Origin: a bacterium
Lineage (GTDB): Bacteria; AUK180; JAQVHJ01
NCBI GenBank assembly: GCA_028696285.1
Contig: JAQVHJ010000106.1
Coordinates: forward strand, 1 to 7,492
DNA: 7,492 bases
Reading direction: 5' to 3'
Part shown: positions 7,169 through 7,492 of the stretch, piece after piece
Layout: every line of letters begins with the position of its first letter
Numbering within the stretch: position 1 is the stretch's first letter
Position numbers and translations under genes: made by a program
The notes under the pieces: generated by a model
Told to the model about the DNA's origin: nothing
Databases searched by the model: none
What the model saw: the letters and a program-made list of their open reading frames with translations, nothing else

Positions 7169-7196
7169 TCGTGACCCGTGATTCGTGAACCGTGAT
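7169..7196. repeat. Heptamer tandem array, unit YCGTGAN
   Basis: Four contiguous 7-bp units read TCGTGAC, CCGTGAT, TCGTGAA and CCGTGAT, followed by TCG. The array can also be read as two 14-bp units with one mismatch. The core CGTGA is invariant in all four copies. Confidence 0.85.
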
Positions 7197-7234
7197 TCGA
7201 AAGAATTGTGTTACCAACATTTGATACGATATGT

Positions 7235-7258
7235 AGGGGCGCCCGGACGGACGCCCTT
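7235..7258. repeat. GC-rich REP-like hairpin
   Basis: AGGGGCG (7235-7241) pairs with CGCCCTT (7252-7258), with one G-T wobble, around a 10-nt loop that contains CGGACGGA. On the plus strand it runs into TTCTTTTTG, which mimics an intrinsic terminator, but no plus-strand gene precedes it. On the minus strand it lacks a T-run. A repetitive extragenic palindrome is the more natural reading. Confidence 0.6.
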
Positions 7259-7301
7259 CTTTTTGTTTTAAACACGGATATTACGGAGAGGATAATATAA
7301 G

Positions 7302-7315
7302 ATTGAAAATTGATA
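7302..7315. repeat. ATTGAWA heptamer doublet
   Basis: Contiguous units ATTGAAA and ATTGATA, followed by a looser ATTTGGC. It is short and AT-rich, so weak alone; it is listed because the period is again 7. Confidence 0.45.
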
Positions 7316-7342
7316 ATTTGGCATTTTTTCAGTATGTTGCGG

Positions 7343-7373
7343 ATGCTTAGAGCGGGTGATACTTATTAAGCAT
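7343..7373. repeat. Inverted repeat ATGCTTA / TAAGCAT
   Basis: Perfect 7-bp arms (7343-7349 and 7367-7373) flank a 17-nt loop. No T-run follows on either strand, so it is not a typical terminator. Confidence 0.5.
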
Positions 7374-7425
7374 TTGAATGTAATTTTAACAGGGACTTGG
7401 ACGAGACTTGTAACAGGATTTTTAA

Positions 7426-7453
7426 TCCCGATAATTTCCGTGAAACATCGGGA
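7426..7453. repeat. Two-tier hairpin TCCCGAT / ATCGGGA
   Basis: Perfect 7-bp outer arms (7426-7432 and 7447-7453) enclose a second 4-bp stem, TTTC with GAAA (7435-7438 and 7442-7445), around a 3-nt loop, leaving a small 2/1 internal loop between the stems. No T-run follows on either strand. It could be part of a structured RNA or a repetitive palindrome. Confidence 0.6.
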
Positions 7454-7492
7454 CGACTTCGCTTCACTTGTCGCAGAATTGACGCTTCGCTA

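Larger units (their letters stand above)
7034..7492. other. Intergenic region with a mosaic of short repeats, no credible gene
   Basis: About 460 bases upstream of the operon promoter hold no convincing gene on either strand. Short open frames on the minus strand between 7029 and 7275 are made of repeat units and low-complexity sequence, and have no recognisable domain. The region contains several unrelated tandem repeats, a GC-rich hairpin and two longer inverted repeats, listed separately. From 7454 to the edge the sequence is locally richer in GC and has the related words GACTTCGCTTC and GACGCTTCGCTA; nothing more can be said of that end. No tRNA, rRNA or CRISPR structure is seen. Confidence 0.75.

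Noticed and set aside
7068..7196. CRISPR-like array
   Set aside because: The units are 7-9 bp, contiguous and without spacers, and no cas gene is present.
7235..7265. Intrinsic terminator on the plus strand
   Set aside because: Hairpin and T-rich tail are present, but no plus-strand gene precedes it; kept only as a REP-like hairpin.
7029..7275. Two overlapping minus-strand open frames of 63 and 70 codons upstream of nadC
   Set aside because: They are built from the heptamer and 9-mer repeats, run through unrelated frames and have no domain or convincing ribosome-binding site.
7317..7345. Possible sigma54 promoter at TTTGGCATTTTTTCAG
   Set aside because: The GG has no GC at the required 10-bp spacing, and no gene follows in the right direction.

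Overview
The window is a bacterial, low-GC (by eye about 40 % or below), gene-dense segment. Nearly all of it is one co-directional block on the minus strand, read from right to left. In transcription order it holds nadC (NAD biosynthesis), a polytopic membrane sensor histidine kinase, an NtrC-type sigma54-dependent response regulator, a XerD-type tyrosine recombinase, rlmN (23S rRNA/tRNA A2 methyltransferase), a small multi-pass membrane HEXXH protein of the DUF3267 type, and the first 51 codons of an unrecognised gene that runs off the left edge. Junctions are +3, +11, +1 and +1 nt, then overlaps of 11 and 17 nt, so translational coupling within one operon is very likely.

The operon has a textbook sigma70 promoter just upstream of nadC: TTGACA, 16 nt, TATAAT on the minus strand. 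Its -35 hexamer lies inside a perfect 16-bp palindrome, a candidate operator. The nadC start is best placed at 6974, behind an AGAGG ribosome-binding site. A longer reading from a TTG at 7025 would start inside the promoter. The regulator uses a TTG start behind a perfect AGGAGG, and rlmN uses GTG.

The remaining ~460 bases (7034-7492) have no credible gene. They are a mosaic of short repeats: a GTGGARD heptamer array, a GAAATAT doublet, a CATGAAGGR 9-mer doublet, a YCGTGAN heptamer array, a REP-like GC hairpin, an ATTGAWA heptamer doublet, a repeated AACAGGGAC word and two longer inverted repeats. The recurrence of a 7-bp period in four unrelated units is the least ordinary feature of the window.

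The organism cannot be named from the sequence. Shine-Dalgarno sites, consensus sigma70 elements and a sigma54-type activator show a bacterium. The low GC, tight packing and intergenic repeat mosaic would fit an uncultured candidate-phylum genome, but that is inference. Functionally the block mixes housekeeping genes (nadC, xerD, rlmN) with a two-component system. The adjacent kinase and regulator are almost certainly cognate; their signal and targets are not visible here. I see no defence system, phage or complete mobile element, and nothing that clearly amounts to a new biological system.
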